Assembly: GCF_014235765.1 (NCBI RefSeq)
Contig: NZ_JACMYH010000003.1
Span: 310,001-374,000, forward strand
Direction: 5' to 3'
Length of the DNA: 64,000 nt
From: Pseudomonas baltica
GTDB taxonomy: Bacteria; Pseudomonadota; Gammaproteobacteria; Pseudomonadales; Pseudomonadaceae
A program made the translations under genes and the position numbers. The stretch's first letter is position 1; every line of letters starts with the position of its first letter. Of the stretch, positions 27,552 through 38,190 are shown piece by piece. The notes beneath the pieces are model-generated. The model had not been told where the DNA came from, did no database searches, and saw nothing but the letters and a program-made list of their open reading frames with translations.

Positions 27552-28706
27552 ATGCCATTGCCGTCCATGCAGGAACAGTTCGCCGCCCTCATCGCGGCGC
27601 CTTCGGTGAGTTGCACCCAGCCCAGCCTGGACCAGTCCAACCGCCAGGTGATCGATCTGCTGGCCGGCTGGCTGTCCGACCTGGGTTTTGCCTGCGATAT
27701 CCAGCAGGTCGAGCCCGGCAAGTTCAACCTGATCGCCACGTTCGGCAGCGGCCCCGGCGGCCTGGTGCTGGCCGGGCACAGCGACACGGTGCCCTACGAC
27801 GAGGCGCTGTGGAGCACCGATCCGCTCAAGCTCACCGAAGTCGACGGACGCTGGGTCGGGCTGGGCAGTTGCGACATGAAGGGCTTCTTCGCGCTGGCGA
27901 TCGAGGCGGTGCGCGGCCTGATCGACCAGCCGTTCAAGCAGCCGCTGATCATCCTCGCCACCTGTGACGAGGAAAGTTCGATGTCCGGCGCCAAGGCGCT
28001 GGCCGCGGCCGGTCGCCCGTTGGGCCGTGCCGCGGTCATCGGCGAGCCGACCGGGCTCAGGCCGATCCGCCTGCACAAGGGGGTGATGATGGAGCGCATC
28101 GACATCCTCGGTCGCAGTGGCCATTCCTCGGACCCAAGCCTGGGCCACAGCGCCCTGGAAGCGATGCACGGGGCGATCGGCGAGTTGCTGAGCCTGCGCC
28201 AACAATGGCAGCGCGAGTACAACAATGCCCAGTTCAGTGTGCCCCAGCCGACCTTGAACCTGGGTTGTATCCACGGCGGCGACAACCCCAACCGTATCTG
28301 CGGGCAATGCTCGCTGGAGTTCGACCTGCGGCCGTTGCCGGGCATGGACCCGCAGGTCCTGCGTGCCGCGATTCTCGGCAAGCTGGCACCGTTGGCCGAG
28401 CTGCACCAGGTGAAGATCGACTACGCCCCGTTGTTCGCCGAGGTACCGCCCTTCGAGCAGCGTGCCGACGCCGAGCTGGTTCGGGTCGCCGAGCGCCTGA
28501 CCGGGCACACTGCAGCCGCCGTGGGCTTCGGCACCGAGGCGCCATACCTGCAGAGCATGGGGTGTGAAACCCTGGTGCTGGGTCCGGGCAACATCGCCTG
28601 TGCCCACCAGCCCGGCGAATACCTCGAAATGTCACGTTTGCAGCCTACCGTGCGTCTATTGCGTGAACTGATCGGGCATTACTGCCTCGAATCGGTGATC
28701 ACCTGA
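27552..28706 (+). CDS. argE: Acetylornithine deacetylase
   Basis: This 384-residue M20 metallopeptidase-family enzyme removes acetyl from N-acetylornithine to give ornithine. Metal ligands lie in LAGHSDTVPYD (His), GSCDMKGFFA (Asp) and CDEESSMSGA (Glu pair), with the dimerisation domain in the middle (KGVMMERIDILGRSGHSS). A ggaggttcgcc ribosome site precedes the ATG. argA follows in the same direction after 134 bases, so they are grouped but may have separate promoters. Succinyl-diaminopimelate desuccinylase, a paralogue, is less likely given argA. Confidence 0.92.
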   Translation: MPLPSMQEQFAALIAAPSVSCTQPSLDQSNRQVIDLLAGWLSDLGFACDIQQVEPGKFNLIATFGSGPGGLVLAGHSDTVPYDEALWSTDPLKLTEVDGRWVGLGSCDMKGFFALAIEAVRGLIDQPFKQPLIILATCDEESSMSGAKALAAAGRPLGRAAVIGEPTGLRPIRLHKGVMMERIDILGRSGHSSDPSLGHSALEAMHGAIGELLSLRQQWQREYNNAQFSVPQPTLNLGCIHGGDNPNRICGQCSLEFDLRPLPGMDPQVLRAAILGKLAPLAELHQVKIDYAPLFAEVPPFEQRADAELVRVAERLTGHTAAAVGFGTEAPYLQSMGCETLVLGPGNIACAHQPGEYLEMSRLQPTVRLLRELIGHYCLESVIT

Positions 28707-28840
28707 ATCTGGCCGCCCCCGAGGCCGCCATCCATGCAAGGAGTGCACGCGTGTTGCCTAGCCTGTCACGACGATAACCCTCATACCGCTGTGCGCCGAG
28801 TGATGCTTTTCGTCCCACTTTTCTACAGGCTTTTGCTGTC

Positions 28841-30139
28841 ATGCCCGACTACGTGAATTGGCTTCGCCACGCTTCTCCCTACATCAATGCCCACCGTGAC
28901 TGCACCTTCGTGGTGATGCTTCCCGGCGAAGGCGTTGCCCACCCCAACTTCGGCAATATCGTCCACGACCTGGTGCTGCTGCACAGCATGGGCGTGCGCC
29001 TGGTGCTGGTCCACGGGTCGCGCCCGCAGATCGAGAGCCGCCTGGCCGCGCGCGGTCTGAGCCCGCATTACCATCGCAACCTGCGGGTCACCGATGCGGC
29101 CACGCTCGAATGCGTGATCGATGCGGTAGGTCAACTGCGGATCGCCATCGAGGCACGCCTGTCCATGGACATGGCGTCCTCACCGATGCAGGGCTCGCGG
29201 TTGCGCGTGGCGGGCGGCAACTTGGTCACGGCGCGGCCGATCGGCGTGGTCGAGGGTGTCGATTACCACCATACCGGCGAAGTGCGCCGGGTCGATCGCA
29301 AGGGCATCAATCGCCTGCTCGACGAACGCTCGATCGTGCTGCTGTCGCCACTGGGCTATTCGCCCACCGGCGAGATCTTCAACATTGCCTGCGAAGACGT
29401 GGCCACGCGGGCAGCCATCGACCTGGAAGCCGACAAGTTGCTGCTGTTCGGCGCCGAGCCGGGCTTGCTCGACGAAACCGGTCATCTGGTGCGCGAGCTG
29501 CGTCCGCAGCAGGTACCGGCGCACTTGCTGCGTCTGGGCAACGACTACCAGGGCGAGTTGCTCGATGCCGCCGCTCAGGCGTGCAAGGGTGGCGTCAGCC
29601 GCGCGCATATCGTCAGCTACGCCGAAGACGGTGCACTGCTGACCGAGCTGTTCACTCGCAACGGCGGCGGCACCCTGGTGGCGCAAGAGCAGTTCGAACA
29701 GGTGCGCGAAGCCAACATCGAAGACGTCGGTGGGTTGCTGGACTTGATCAGTCCGCTGGAAGAGCAGGGCATTCTGGTGCGCCGCTCGCGGGAAGTATTG
29801 GAGCGTGAGATCACCCAGTTCAGCGTGGTCGAGCGTGAAGGCATGATCATCGCCTGCGCGGCGTTGTACCCGATCGCCGATTCGCAGACCGGCGAGCTGG
29901 CCTGCCTGGCGGTGAATCCGGAATACCGCCACGGCGGGCGTGGCGACGAGCTGCTCGAGCGCATCGAGGAACGGGCGCGCGCGCTCGGACTCAACACCCT
30001 GTTCGTGCTGACTACCCGTACGGCGCACTGGTTTCGCGAGCGTGGCTTCGTGCCCAGCGGTGTCGAACGCCTGCCCTCGGCGCGCGCCTCGCTGTACAAC
30101 TACCAGCGCAATTCGAAGATCTTCGAAAAAGCGCTGTAG
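28841..30139 (+). CDS. argA: N-acetylglutamate synthase
   Basis: This 432-residue enzyme acetylates glutamate, the committed step of arginine synthesis. The N-terminal amino-acid-kinase fold (to about 290) holds the arginine feedback site; GVRLVLVHGSRPQIESRL is typical. The C-terminal GNAT domain has LACLAVNPEYRHGGRGDELL for acetyl-CoA. No strong ribosome site is visible. It converges with gshA across two REP pairs. Confidence 0.94.
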   Translation: MPDYVNWLRHASPYINAHRDCTFVVMLPGEGVAHPNFGNIVHDLVLLHSMGVRLVLVHGSRPQIESRLAARGLSPHYHRNLRVTDAATLECVIDAVGQLRIAIEARLSMDMASSPMQGSRLRVAGGNLVTARPIGVVEGVDYHHTGEVRRVDRKGINRLLDERSIVLLSPLGYSPTGEIFNIACEDVATRAAIDLEADKLLLFGAEPGLLDETGHLVRELRPQQVPAHLLRLGNDYQGELLDAAAQACKGGVSRAHIVSYAEDGALLTELFTRNGGGTLVAQEQFEQVREANIEDVGGLLDLISPLEEQGILVRRSREVLEREITQFSVVEREGMIIACAALYPIADSQTGELACLAVNPEYRHGGRGDELLERIEERARALGLNTLFVLTTRTAHWFRERGFVPSGVERLPSARASLYNYQRNSKIFEKAL

Positions 30140-30169
30140 CGGAGCACCCGCTGGATCGGCGGTGCCCCT

Positions 30170-30236
30170 TTCGCGGCCGATGACCGCTCCTACGTAAGGT
30201 CGAGGCCATCCGTAGGAGCGGTCCGTGGCCGCGAAG
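30170..30236. repeat. REP-type inverted pair, tandem copy 1
   Basis: A 67-base element: ttcgcggccgatgaccgctcc at the left, gtaggagcggtccgtggccg at the right, with a short spacer. The second copy 104 bases on is identical except for one base (position 30195 against 30299). Confidence 0.85.
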
Positions 30237-30273
30237 GGCGCGCCGCGGCTTGTCTGATGCAACCCAGTGCCTT

Positions 30274-30340
30274 TTCGCGGCCGATGACCGCTCCTACGTG
30301 AGGTCGAGGCCATCCGTAGGAGCGGTCCGTGGCCGCGAAG
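30274..30340. repeat. REP-type inverted pair, tandem copy 2
   Basis: Near-exact repeat of the preceding 67-base element (66 of 67 positions by eye). The two copies fill the 236 bases between convergent argA and gshA and look recently duplicated. Confidence 0.85.
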
Positions 30341-30375
30341 CAGGCGCCGCGGTCTTTCGAGGATCGACCGCTTGG

Positions 30376-31959
30376 TCAGTTGCTGATGGCGAGGATGCTT
30401 GCCTGATAGGAGCCGACGAACAGATCGAAATCGCCAACTTCTTCGGCTTCCAGCGTCGCCTGGGCTACCAGCGAATCGCGGGCTTGCTGTTCGAAGCGCG
30501 CCTGGTCCTGAGGGCTCAATGGCTGCTCGCGGAAGTAGTCGGCATGAGCCTGGCTCTGGCTGAAGGAGAACTCGGCAAAACTCTGCTTCTGCTCGGCCAT
30601 CTTCGCCAGTACCTGCGCCGACGGCGTCAGCGACGCATCGCCAACCTTGGCACGCTGCGCCGCCATCGCCTGCACATGCTCATCGGTAGCGGTACTGCGA
30701 TCGAGCAGGGCGGCGACGGCGTCGATACGCTCCAGCAGATCATTGGCCCAGTCCTTGAGCTCGACCGCTTCCCCATTGCGCTGCAGCTGCAGGCCAGGGC
30801 GGCGACCCTCCTTGACCACATTGAGGAAATTGTCGGTGCACGCCGAGCACTCGGCACTGTCGATCTGCGGGCTGCTTTCCAGCGCGCAGAACAGCAGGAA
30901 CGCATCGAGAAAACGCGACTCGGGCAGGTCGACGCCGGTGGGCAGGAACGGGTTGATGTCCAGGCAGCGCACTTCGATGTACTGCACGCCGCGCGCCATC
31001 AAGGCCTGGATCGGCCGTTCGCCGCTGTAGGTCACTCGTTTCGGACGAATGTTGGAGTAGTACTCGTTTTCGATCTGCAGAATGTTGGTGTTCAACTGCA
31101 CCCATTCGCCATCCTTGTGCGTACCGACCTGGACGTAAGGTGCGTAGGGCGTGGCAACCGCCTTGCGCAGGCTGTCGGTGTAGCTGGCCAGATCCTTGTA
31201 GCACGGCGTCAAGCCCGCCTGGGCATTGCTCTGGTAGCCCAGGTCGCTCATGCGCAGGCTGGTGGCATAGGGCAGGTACAGGGTCTGCGCATCCAGTTGC
31301 TCGAGTTGATGGGCACGTCCGCGCAGGAAGCCTGCATCCAGCGCCGGCGAGGCGCCGAACAGGTACATCAGCAACCAGCTGTAGCGGCGAAAATTGCGGA
31401 TCAGCGCGATATAGGCTGCCGACTGATAATCGCGATCGGTGCCGACGTAACCCTCGGCCTGCTTGAGCACTGGCCACAGCTGCTCGGGCAGGGAGAAATT
31501 ATAGTGAATGCCGGCGATGCACTGCATGGTGCGGCCATAGCGCAGGGACAGACCCTGGCGATAGACATACTTGAGGCGCCCGATGTTCGAGGTGCCGTAG
31601 TAGGCCAGCGGGATATCTTCCTCGGCTGGCAGCGGGCAGGGCATGGAGGGGCTCCACAGATACTCGCTGCCCAGCTTGCTGTACACGAAGCGGTGGATCT
31701 GCTCGAGGCTGTGCAGGGTCTGTGCAGGATCCTGGAGCGCGGGCGTGATGAATTCCAGCAGCGATTCGGAATAGTCCGTAGTGACCTGTTCATTGGTCAG
31801 CGCCGCGCCCAACGCCTCGGGGTGTGGCGTCTGTGCCAGGCGACCCTCGTGGTTGACGCGCAGGCACTCGCGCTCTATGCCATGCAGGCACTGCGCGAGC
31901 AGGGAAAGGGTGGCAGGCTCGCCGAGCAAAGTCAGGCGGCGGTTGAGAAATTCGCTCAA
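30376..31959 (-). CDS. gshA: Glutamate-cysteine ligase
   Basis: This 527-residue enzyme joins glutamate and cysteine with ATP, the first step of glutathione synthesis. [16 protein letters not shown] near the N-terminus and [13 protein letters not shown] are class 1 GCL motifs. The start chosen is TTG at 31959: an AAGGA site lies 7 bases upstream, and the length equals the 527 residues I recall for P. aeruginosa. A GTG at 31974 gives five more residues but would place that ribosome site inside the gene. It converges with argA. Confidence 0.93.
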   Translation of the reverse strand: MSEFLNRRLTLLGEPATLSLLAQCLHGIERECLRVNHEGRLAQTPHPEALGAALTNEQVTTDYSESLLEFITPALQDPAQTLHSLEQIHRFVYSKLGSEYLWSPSMPCPLPAEEDIPLAYYGTSNIGRLKYVYRQGLSLRYGRTMQCIAGIHYNFSLPEQLWPVLKQAEGYVGTDRDYQSAAYIALIRNFRRYSWLLMYLFGASPALDAGFLRGRAHQLEQLDAQTLYLPYATSLRMSDLGYQSNAQAGLTPCYKDLASYTDSLRKAVATPYAPYVQVGTHKDGEWVQLNTNILQIENEYYSNIRPKRVTYSGERPIQALMARGVQYIEVRCLDINPFLPTGVDLPESRFLDAFLLFCALESSPQIDSAECSACTDNFLNVVKEGRRPGLQLQRNGEAVELKDWANDLLERIDAVAALLDRSTATDEHVQAMAAQRAKVGDASLTPSAQVLAKMAEQKQSFAEFSFSQSQAHADYFREQPLSPQDQARFEQQARDSLVAQATLEAEEVGDFDLFVGSYQASILAISN

Positions 31960-31966
31960 GTTGGAT

Positions 31967-31971
31967 TCCTT
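31967..31971 (-). promoter_or_regulatory. Ribosome-binding site AAGGA fixing the gshA TTG start
   Basis: AAGGA on the minus strand, 7 bases before TTG at 31959. It decides for the TTG over the upstream GTG at 31974. Confidence 0.7.
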
Positions 31972-32136
31972 CACGCGTCAGTCGCCCCGATATGGGGGTG
32001 GAGCGGACGGTCTGCAAGGGTGAAGACAAAAAGGAACCGGCGTTGTCGCCTGGTTTCGATCGGGCAGGGTGCAGGCCGTGCGGCGTCCGGCACCGCCTGC
32101 GCCGTGCCGAAATTACCGCATAACGGCCCCTTCGGG

Positions 32137-32520
32137 CTAGAGAACCACGAAGGTACCTTGTGCTTTTGCCATCAGTTTTTCGCCCTGGAGCACTTCGGCC
32201 TCGACCACCATCGTGCGCCGACCGGCGTGCAATACCTGGGCCTTGCAGATCACCTCACCTTCTGACACCGCGCGAAGGTAATTGATCTTGCATTCGAGCG
32301 TGACACTTCGATTATCGAAACCGTGCGCGGTGGAACATGCCAGGCCCATGGCAATGTCGACCAGGCTGAAGATGGCGCCACCGTGCATCACCTGCCCACG
32401 ATTGCGCAGGTGCGCGGCCAGCGGCAGTGCTACCTCGGCCACGCCGGCGTCCAGGCGCCGCACCTCGCAGCCAAGGTTGCGAAAGTAGGCGCTCTGGGTC
32501 AACTCGTCGTCGACCTGCAT
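32137..32520 (-). CDS. Hotdog-fold PaaI-type thioesterase
   Basis: This 127-residue hotdog protein has the PaaI signature GQVMHGGAIFSLVDIAMGLAC, the helix that carries the catalytic acid. Such enzymes hydrolyse acyl-CoA or aryl-CoA thioesters; the substrate here is unknown. Its ATG overlaps the stop of tex by one base (TGATG), so it is translationally coupled to tex and likely cotranscribed. Confidence 0.85.
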   Translation of the reverse strand: MQVDDELTQSAYFRNLGCEVRRLDAGVAEVALPLAAHLRNRGQVMHGGAIFSLVDIAMGLACSTAHGFDNRSVTLECKINYLRAVSEGEVICKAQVLHAGRRTMVVEAEVLQGEKLMAKAQGTFVVL

Positions 32521-34841
32521 CAGCGCTTCTTCAGCTGTTTGGCATTGGCGAACAACGACGCCATGGCACCACTGGCCGGTGTGGCGGCAGGTTCCTTGAC
32601 GCGCGCCGGGGCGGCCTGCTGGCGCCCGGCGGCACCAGGACGGCTGCCACGTGCGCCGTCGATCTTCTCGCCGGGCGTGTCGCCCATGCGCATCGACAAC
32701 CCTACGCGTTTGCGTGGAATGTCCACTTCCATCACCTTGACCTTGACCACGTCGCCAGCCTTCACCGCTTCACGCGGGTCCTTGATGAATTTTTCCGACA
32801 GTGCCGAGATATGCACCAGGCCGTCCTGGTGGACGCCGATATCGACGAACGCGCCGAAGTTGGTCACGTTGGTGACCACGCCTTCGAGCACCATGCCCAG
32901 TTGCAGGTCCTTGAGGTCTTCGACACCGTCCTGGAATTCTGCAGTCTTGAATCCGGGACGAGGGTCGCGGCCCGGTTTGTCCAATTCCTGCAGGATGTCG
33001 GTGACGGTGGGCAGGCCAAAGGTTTCGTCGGTGAATTTTTTCGGATCGAGGCGCTTGAGGAAGCCGCTGTCACCGATCAGTGAGCGAATATCGCGATCGG
33101 TGCCCGCGGCAATGCGCTGCACCAGCAGGTATGCCTCGGGGTGCACGGCCGAGGCGTCCAGCGGATTGTCGCCGTTCATCACACGCAGGAAGCCGGCTGC
33201 CTGTTCGAAGGTTTTTTCGCCCAGGCGCGAGACTTTCTTCAGCGCCGCACGGGTTCTGAAAGCACCGTGCTCGTCGCGGTGGGCAACGATGTTCTGCGCC
33301 AGTGTGGCGTTGAGCCCGGAGATGCGCGCCAGCAGCGCCACGGAAGCGGTGTTGACGTCCACGCCCACGGCGTTCACGCAGTCCTCGACCACGGCATCCA
33401 GGCCCCGCGCCAGCTTGAGCTGCGAGACATCGTGCTGGTACTGGCCCACGCCGATGGATTTCGGATCAATCTTGACCAGTTCGGCCAGCGGATCCTGCAG
33501 GCGGCGGGCGATGGAGACCGCACCGCGGATAGACACGTCCAGATCGGGAAACTCGCGAGCAGCCAGCTCCGAGGCCGAATACACCGACGCACCGGCTTCG
33601 GACACCATGACCTTGGTCATTTTCAGGCCTGGGTATTTCTTGATCAGCTCGGCCGCCAGCTTGTCGGTCTCGCGACTGGCAGTGCCATTGCCGATGGCAA
33701 TCAGGTCCACGGCATGCTTGGCACACAGCGCGGCCAGCGTGGCGAGGGTCTGGTCCCACTTGTTGTGCGGAACGTGCGGATACACCGTGGCGTGATCGAG
33801 CAGCTTGCCGGTGGCATCCACCACCGCCACCTTGCAGCCGGTGCGCAGGCCCGGGTCCAGGCCCAGGGTGGCGCGTGGGCCGGCCGGGGCGGCCAGCAGC
33901 AGGTCATGCAGGTTGTGTGCGAAGACGTTGATGGCCTCGCTTTCGGCGTTCTCGCGCAGCTCGCTCAGCAGGTCGGTTTCCAGGTGCGTGTAGAGCTTGA
34001 CCTTCCAGGTCCAGCGCACCACTTCGCCGAGCCACTTGTCGGCGGCCCGCTGCTGGTTTTTCACGCCGAAACGCTCGGCGATCATCATCTCGCACGGGTG
34101 CAGGGTACCCGGCAGTTCCTCGCCGACCTTCAGCGAAGAACCGAGGATGCCCTCGTTGCGTCCGCGGAAGATCGCCAGGGCGCGGTGCGAAGGCATGCTC
34201 TTGAGCGGTTCGTCATGCTCGAAGTAGTCGCGGAACTTGGCGCCTTCCTCTTCCTTGCCGGCCAGCACCCGGGCGCTGAGCACGGCTTCCTGCTTGAGGA
34301 AACCGCGCAGCTTGGCCAGCAGCGTGGCGTCTTCGGCGAAACGTTCCATCAGGATGTACTTGGCGCCTTCAAGCGCGGCCTTGGTATCGAGGACGCCCTT
34401 GTCGCTGTCGACGAACCGTGCCGCCTCCGCTTCCGGGGTCAGCGCAGGGTCGCCGAACAGGCGGTCGGCCAGCTCGCCGAGGCCGGCTTCCAGGGCGATC
34501 TGGCCCTTGGTGCGGCGCTTCTGCTTGTACGGCAGGTAAAGGTCTTCCAAGCGGGTCTTGGTGTCGGCCTGGTTGATCTCGCGGGCCAGCTCGGGGGTCA
34601 GCTTGCCCTGCTCCTCGATGCTGGCGAGGATGCTTGCCCGGCGCTCGTCGAGTTCGCGCAGATAGCGCAGGCGCTCTTCGAGGTGACGCAGCTGGGTGTC
34701 GTCCAGGCTGCCGGTCACTTCCTTGCGGTAACGAGCGATGAAAGGCACGGTCGAACCTTCATCCAGCAGTGCGACGGCCGCTTCGACCTGTTGAGGGCGG
34801 ACGCCGAGTTCCTCGGCGATGCGGCTGTTTATGCTGATCAT
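32520..34841 (-). CDS. tex: RNA-binding transcription accessory protein Tex
   Basis: This 773-residue Tex protein has an N-terminal helical part ([20 protein letters not shown]), a central YqgF-like nuclease fold ([18 protein letters not shown]), helix-hairpin-helix repeats ([19 protein letters not shown]), and a C-terminal S1 domain ([19 protein letters not shown]). It binds nucleic acids and influences transcription and, in several pathogens, virulence. The ATG at 34841 is preferred; the frame continues open upstream but without family sequence. Length matches E. coli YhgF (773). A Lys/Arg-rich C-terminal tail follows the S1 domain. Confidence 0.95.
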   Translation of the reverse strand: MISINSRIAEELGVRPQQVEAAVALLDEGSTVPFIARYRKEVTGSLDDTQLRHLEERLRYLRELDERRASILASIEEQGKLTPELAREINQADTKTRLEDLYLPYKQKRRTKGQIALEAGLGELADRLFGDPALTPEAEAARFVDSDKGVLDTKAALEGAKYILMERFAEDATLLAKLRGFLKQEAVLSARVLAGKEEEGAKFRDYFEHDEPLKSMPSHRALAIFRGRNEGILGSSLKVGEELPGTLHPCEMMIAERFGVKNQQRAADKWLGEVVRWTWKVKLYTHLETDLLSELRENAESEAINVFAHNLHDLLLAAPAGPRATLGLDPGLRTGCKVAVVDATGKLLDHATVYPHVPHNKWDQTLATLAALCAKHAVDLIAIGNGTASRETDKLAAELIKKYPGLKMTKVMVSEAGASVYSASELAAREFPDLDVSIRGAVSIARRLQDPLAELVKIDPKSIGVGQYQHDVSQLKLARGLDAVVEDCVNAVGVDVNTASVALLARISGLNATLAQNIVAHRDEHGAFRTRAALKKVSRLGEKTFEQAAGFLRVMNGDNPLDASAVHPEAYLLVQRIAAGTDRDIRSLIGDSGFLKRLDPKKFTDETFGLPTVTDILQELDKPGRDPRPGFKTAEFQDGVEDLKDLQLGMVLEGVVTNVTNFGAFVDIGVHQDGLVHISALSEKFIKDPREAVKAGDVVKVKVMEVDIPRKRVGLSMRMGDTPGEKIDGARGSRPGAAGRQQAAPARVKEPAATPASGAMASLFANAKQLKKR

Positions 34842-35058
34842 GATAACCACCTGAAAAATGTTGGGTACAAGGTGCAATCCCCGCCGAGCCCGGCTGACGA
34901 GCCGTGCAGTATACCCAGCGACATCGTCGCGGCGCGAACCCGACGCCCGGACGATCGAGGATTGTGACTGGCGGGCCAGGAAAAATCTGCTAACAATGCA
35001 CACGGCACGAGCGTTGGCAGCTACGCCATAATGCGCGCCGAGATCAGAGGAGCAACCC

Positions 35059-35799
35059 ATGAGCAGTACCGCACAAGCAGCCGAAGGTGAAAAGATCCTC
35101 ATCGTTGACGACGATCCGGGACTGAGCAGCCTGCTGGAGCGATTCTTCACCAGCAAAGGCTACCGTGCGCGCGCCGTGCCCAATGTCGAGCAAATGGATC
35201 GCCTGCTCGCCCGTGAAGTGTTCCATCTGGTTGTCCTGGACTTGATGCTGCCCGGTGAAGACGGCCTGTCTGCCTGCCGCCGCCTGCGTGCCAGCAACAA
35301 CCAGGTCCCGATCATCATGTTGACCGCCAAGGGTGACGAACTCAGCCGGATCAAGGGTCTGGAACTGGGCGCGGACGACTACCTGGCCAAGCCCTTCAAC
35401 CCGGATGAACTGATGGCGCGCGTCAAGGCCGTGCTGCGTCGCCAGTCGGCGCCGGTTCCCGGCGCTCCGGGCAGCGAGGACGAATCGGTTTCCTTCGGCG
35501 ACTACGAGCTTTCCCTGGCCACCCGCGAACTCAAGCGCGGCGACGAAGTGCACATGCTGACCACCGGTGAGTTCGCCGTGCTCAAGGCCCTGGTGATGAA
35601 CGCGCGCCAGCCACTGACCCGCGACAAGCTGATGAACCTGGCTCGCGGACGTGAATGGGATGCCCTGGAGCGTTCCATCGACGTGCAGATCTCGCGGCTG
35701 CGCCGCATGATCGAGCCCGACCCCTCCAAGCCTCGCTACATTCAAACGGTCTGGGGTGTGGGTTACGTGTTCGTACCCGATGGCAACGCTGCCCGATAG
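35059..35799 (+). CDS. ompR: Response regulator of osmotic/envelope control
   Basis: This 246-residue response regulator has a receiver domain with phospho-acceptor Asp61 in [11 protein letters not shown] and Lys in MLTAKGDE, and a C-terminal winged helix ([43 protein letters not shown]). With the histidine kinase that follows it forms the EnvZ/OmpR pair controlling porins and osmotic genes. A gaggag ribosome site precedes the ATG. It diverges from tex. Confidence 0.95.
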   Translation: MSSTAQAAEGEKILIVDDDPGLSSLLERFFTSKGYRARAVPNVEQMDRLLAREVFHLVVLDLMLPGEDGLSACRRLRASNNQVPIIMLTAKGDELSRIKGLELGADDYLAKPFNPDELMARVKAVLRRQSAPVPGAPGSEDESVSFGDYELSLATRELKRGDEVHMLTTGEFAVLKALVMNARQPLTRDKLMNLARGREWDALERSIDVQISRLRRMIEPDPSKPRYIQTVWGVGYVFVPDGNAAR

Positions 35800-35813
35800 A
35801 CTGCCGGGGTTTT

Positions 35814-35893
35814 TGTAGGAGCGATATCCTGAATCACTCGTTGATTCGGGATGTTCGTCATCCACAATGTCTGCGAGCCTGCTCGCTCCTGCA
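35814..35893. other. Structured ompR-envZ spacer
   Basis: An 11-bp stem atcctgaatca/tgattcgggat (35826-35852, one wobble) sits inside outer arms gtaggagcg and cgctcctgc. The core resembles one REP-like arm of the window. It splits ompR from envZ by 114 bases and may reduce envZ output. Confidence 0.55.
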
Positions 35894-35913
35894 ACGTATG
35901 TGATCGCCACGCA

Positions 35914-37227
35914 ATGAAAACCCCTGTCTGGTTTCCCCAAAGTTTTTTCGCCCGAACCCTCTGGCTGGTGTTGGTCGTCGTCCTGTTCTCGAAGGCCTTG
36001 ACCCTGGTCTACCTGTTGATGAACGAAGACGTGCTGGTCGACCGCCAGTACAGTCACGGCGTGGCGCTGACGCTGCGTGCCTACTGGGCGGCGGACGAGA
36101 ACAACCGTGACCAGATCGCCGATGCGGCGGGCCTGATCCGGGTGGTCGGCGGCGGCGTGCCGGAAGGCGAGCAGCACTGGCCGTACAGTGAAATCTACCA
36201 ACGCCAGATGCAGGCCGAGCTGGGCGAAGACACCGAAGTGCGCCTGCGCGTCCACGCCCCGCCCGCGCTGTGGGTGCGTGCGCCGAGCCTGGGCGCGGGC
36301 TGGTTGAAAGTGCCTCTGTACCCGCACCCGTTGCGTGGGCAGAAGATCTGGAGCGTGCTGGGCTGGTTCCTTGCGATCGGCTTGCTGTCGACCGCTTCGG
36401 CCTGGATATTCGTGCGTCAGCTCAACCAGCCGCTCAAGCGTCTGGTGTTCGCCGCCCGGCAATTGGGGCAGGGCCGCAGCGTGCGCCTGCCGGTGAGCGA
36501 CACGCCCAGCGAAATGACCGAGGTGTACCGAGCGTTCAACCAGATGGCCGAGGACGTCGAACAGGCCGGCCGCGAGCGCGAGCTGATGCTGGCCGGGGTG
36601 TCCCACGATCTGCGCACGCCATTGACCCGCTTGCGGCTGTCACTGGAACTGATGACCTCGGACAACGAATTCACCCCCGACATGGTCCGCGACATCGAGG
36701 ACATGGACGCGATCCTCGATCAGTTCCTGGCCTTCATTCGCGACGGCCGTGACGAAAGCGTCGAGGTCGTCGATCTGGGCCACCTGGTGCAGGAAGTGGT
36801 CGCGCCCTATAACCAGGCAGAAGAACAGGTACTGCTTCGCCTGGAACCGATCCCGCCGTTCCCGCTGCGCCGGGTGTCGATGAAGCGCCTGCTGAACAAC
36901 CTGATCGGCAACGCCCTCTACCATGCCGGCAGCGGCGTGGAAGTGGCCGTCCATGTTTCGGGCGACGACAATGCGCCCTATGTGGTGCTCAGTGTGGTGG
37001 ACCGGGGGGCAGGCATCGATCCGGGCGAACTGGCCGGCATCTTCGACCCGTTCATTCGCGGGGACCGCGCCCGCAGTGGCAAGGGCACCGGGTTGGGCCT
37101 GGCGATCGTCAAGCGCATCGCTGCCATGCATGGCGGCAACGTGGAGTTGCGCAATCGTTCGACGGGTGGGCTGGAGGCGCGTGTCAGGCTGCCGCTGGGC
37201 CTGATGCTGCCCAGGGACGCCGTGTAG
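35914..37227 (+). CDS. envZ: Osmosensor histidine kinase
   Basis: This 437-residue kinase has two membrane segments (about 14-35 and 150-170) around a periplasmic sensor, a HAMP linker (RQLNQPLKRLVFAARQLG), an H box GVSHDLRTPLTRLRL (His231), N box NNLIGNALYHAG, and ATP lids DRGAGIDPGE and GTGLGLAIVKRI. It phosphorylates the OmpR protein encoded just upstream. The ATG at 35914 (MKTPVWFPQSF) is taken; the frame opens further upstream into the structured spacer, but lacks a hydrophobic or family-like sequence there. Confidence 0.93.
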   Translation: MKTPVWFPQSFFARTLWLVLVVVLFSKALTLVYLLMNEDVLVDRQYSHGVALTLRAYWAADENNRDQIADAAGLIRVVGGGVPEGEQHWPYSEIYQRQMQAELGEDTEVRLRVHAPPALWVRAPSLGAGWLKVPLYPHPLRGQKIWSVLGWFLAIGLLSTASAWIFVRQLNQPLKRLVFAARQLGQGRSVRLPVSDTPSEMTEVYRAFNQMAEDVEQAGRERELMLAGVSHDLRTPLTRLRLSLELMTSDNEFTPDMVRDIEDMDAILDQFLAFIRDGRDESVEVVDLGHLVQEVVAPYNQAEEQVLLRLEPIPPFPLRRVSMKRLLNNLIGNALYHAGSGVEVAVHVSGDDNAPYVVLSVVDRGAGIDPGELAGIFDPFIRGDRARSGKGTGLGLAIVKRIAAMHGGNVELRNRSTGGLEARVRLPLGLMLPRDAV

Positions 37228-37243
37228 ACCTGCCGCCACGAGG

Positions 37244-37274
37244 ATGCCGTTCGCCAACGCTGGCCGAACGGCAT
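37244..37274. terminator. Hairpin between convergent envZ and rimK
   Basis: Stem atgccgttcg/cgaacggcat (10 bp, perfect) plus inner pairing cca/tgg. It lies in the 57-base gap of two convergent genes. No T run follows, so it is a likely but not classical terminator. Confidence 0.5.
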
Positions 37275-37284
37275 GTTGCGGTGT

Positions 37285-38190
37285 TTAGCCCTTGCCCTTG
37301 GTGCGGGTCATGTTCGGGCCGCTGTTCTTTTCGATGTGTTCGATGATCATCCCGGCCACGTCTTTGCCGGTGGTCACCTCGATCCCTTCCAGGCCGGGTG
37401 ATGAATTCACCTCCATCACCAGCGGGCCGTGGTTGGAGCGCAGGATATCCACGCCGGCGACGCTGAGCCCCATCACCTTGGCGGCGCGGATCGCGGTCAT
37501 GCGCTCTTCGGGTGTGATCTTGATCAGGCTGGCACAGCCGCCGCGGTGCAGGTTGGAGCGAAACTCACCGGGCCTGGCCTGGCGCTTCATCGCCGCGATC
37601 ACCTTGTCACCCACCACGAAACAGCGGATGTCGGCACCGCCGGCCTCCTTGATGTACTCCTGAACCATGATGTTCTGCTTGAGGCCCATGAACGCTTCGA
37701 TCACCGATTCGGCCGCGTTGGTGGTTTCACACAGGACCACACCGATGCCTTGGGTACCCTCGAGCACCTTGATCACCAGGGGGGCGCCGTTGACCATGCT
37801 GATCAGGTCGGGAATGTCGTCCGGCGAGTGGGCGAAGCCGGTGACCGGCAGGCCGATACCGCGTCGCGACAGCAGCTGCAGCGAGCGCAGCTTGTCCCGC
37901 GAGCGGGCGATGGCCACCGATTCGTTCAGCGGAAAGACGTCCATCATTTCGAACTGGCGCAGCACCGCGCAGCCATAGAACGTCACCGACGCGCCGATGC
38001 GCGGAATGACCGCATCGAAGCCCTGCAGCGGTTTGCCGCGGTAGTGGATCTGCGGTTTGTGACTGGCGATGTTCATATACGCGCGCAGCGTGTCGATCAC
38101 CACCATTTCATGGCCACGGGCAGTACCGGCTTCGACCAGACGACGAGTGGAATACAGACGCGGATTGCGCGACAGCACAGCGATCTTCAT
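37285..38190 (-). CDS. rimK: Ribosomal protein S6 glutamate ligase
   Basis: This 301-residue ATP-grasp enzyme adds glutamate residues to the C-terminus of ribosomal protein S6. ATP-grasp marks are [15 protein letters not shown] and [14 protein letters not shown]. The start ATG at 38190 ([13 protein letters not shown]) is the family start. It overlaps rimB by four bases, and the pair is cotranscribed. In Pseudomonas fluorescens RimK affects the ribosome proteome and motility; the same role here is inferred. Confidence 0.94.
   Translation of the reverse strand: MKIAVLSRNPRLYSTRRLVEAGTARGHEMVVIDTLRAYMNIASHKPQIHYRGKPLQGFDAVIPRIGASVTFYGCAVLRQFEMMDVFPLNESVAIARSRDKLRSLQLLSRRGIGLPVTGFAHSPDDIPDLISMVNGAPLVIKVLEGTQGIGVVLCETTNAAESVIEAFMGLKQNIMVQEYIKEAGGADIRCFVVGDKVIAAMKRQARPGEFRSNLHRGGCASLIKITPEERMTAIRAAKVMGLSVAGVDILRSNHGPLVMEVNSSPGLEGIEVTTGKDVAGMIIEHIEKNSGPNMTRTKGKG

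Noticed and set aside
28760..28790. Possible ArgR box before argA (tgtcacgacgataa)
   Set aside because: The spacing between the TGTC part and the AA is two bases short of the Pseudomonas consensus I recall.
33141..34967. Open frame of about 600 codons opposite tex
   Set aside because: Tex is complete on the minus strand with its S1 and YqgF-like parts. The opposite frame lacks a ribosome site and motifs.
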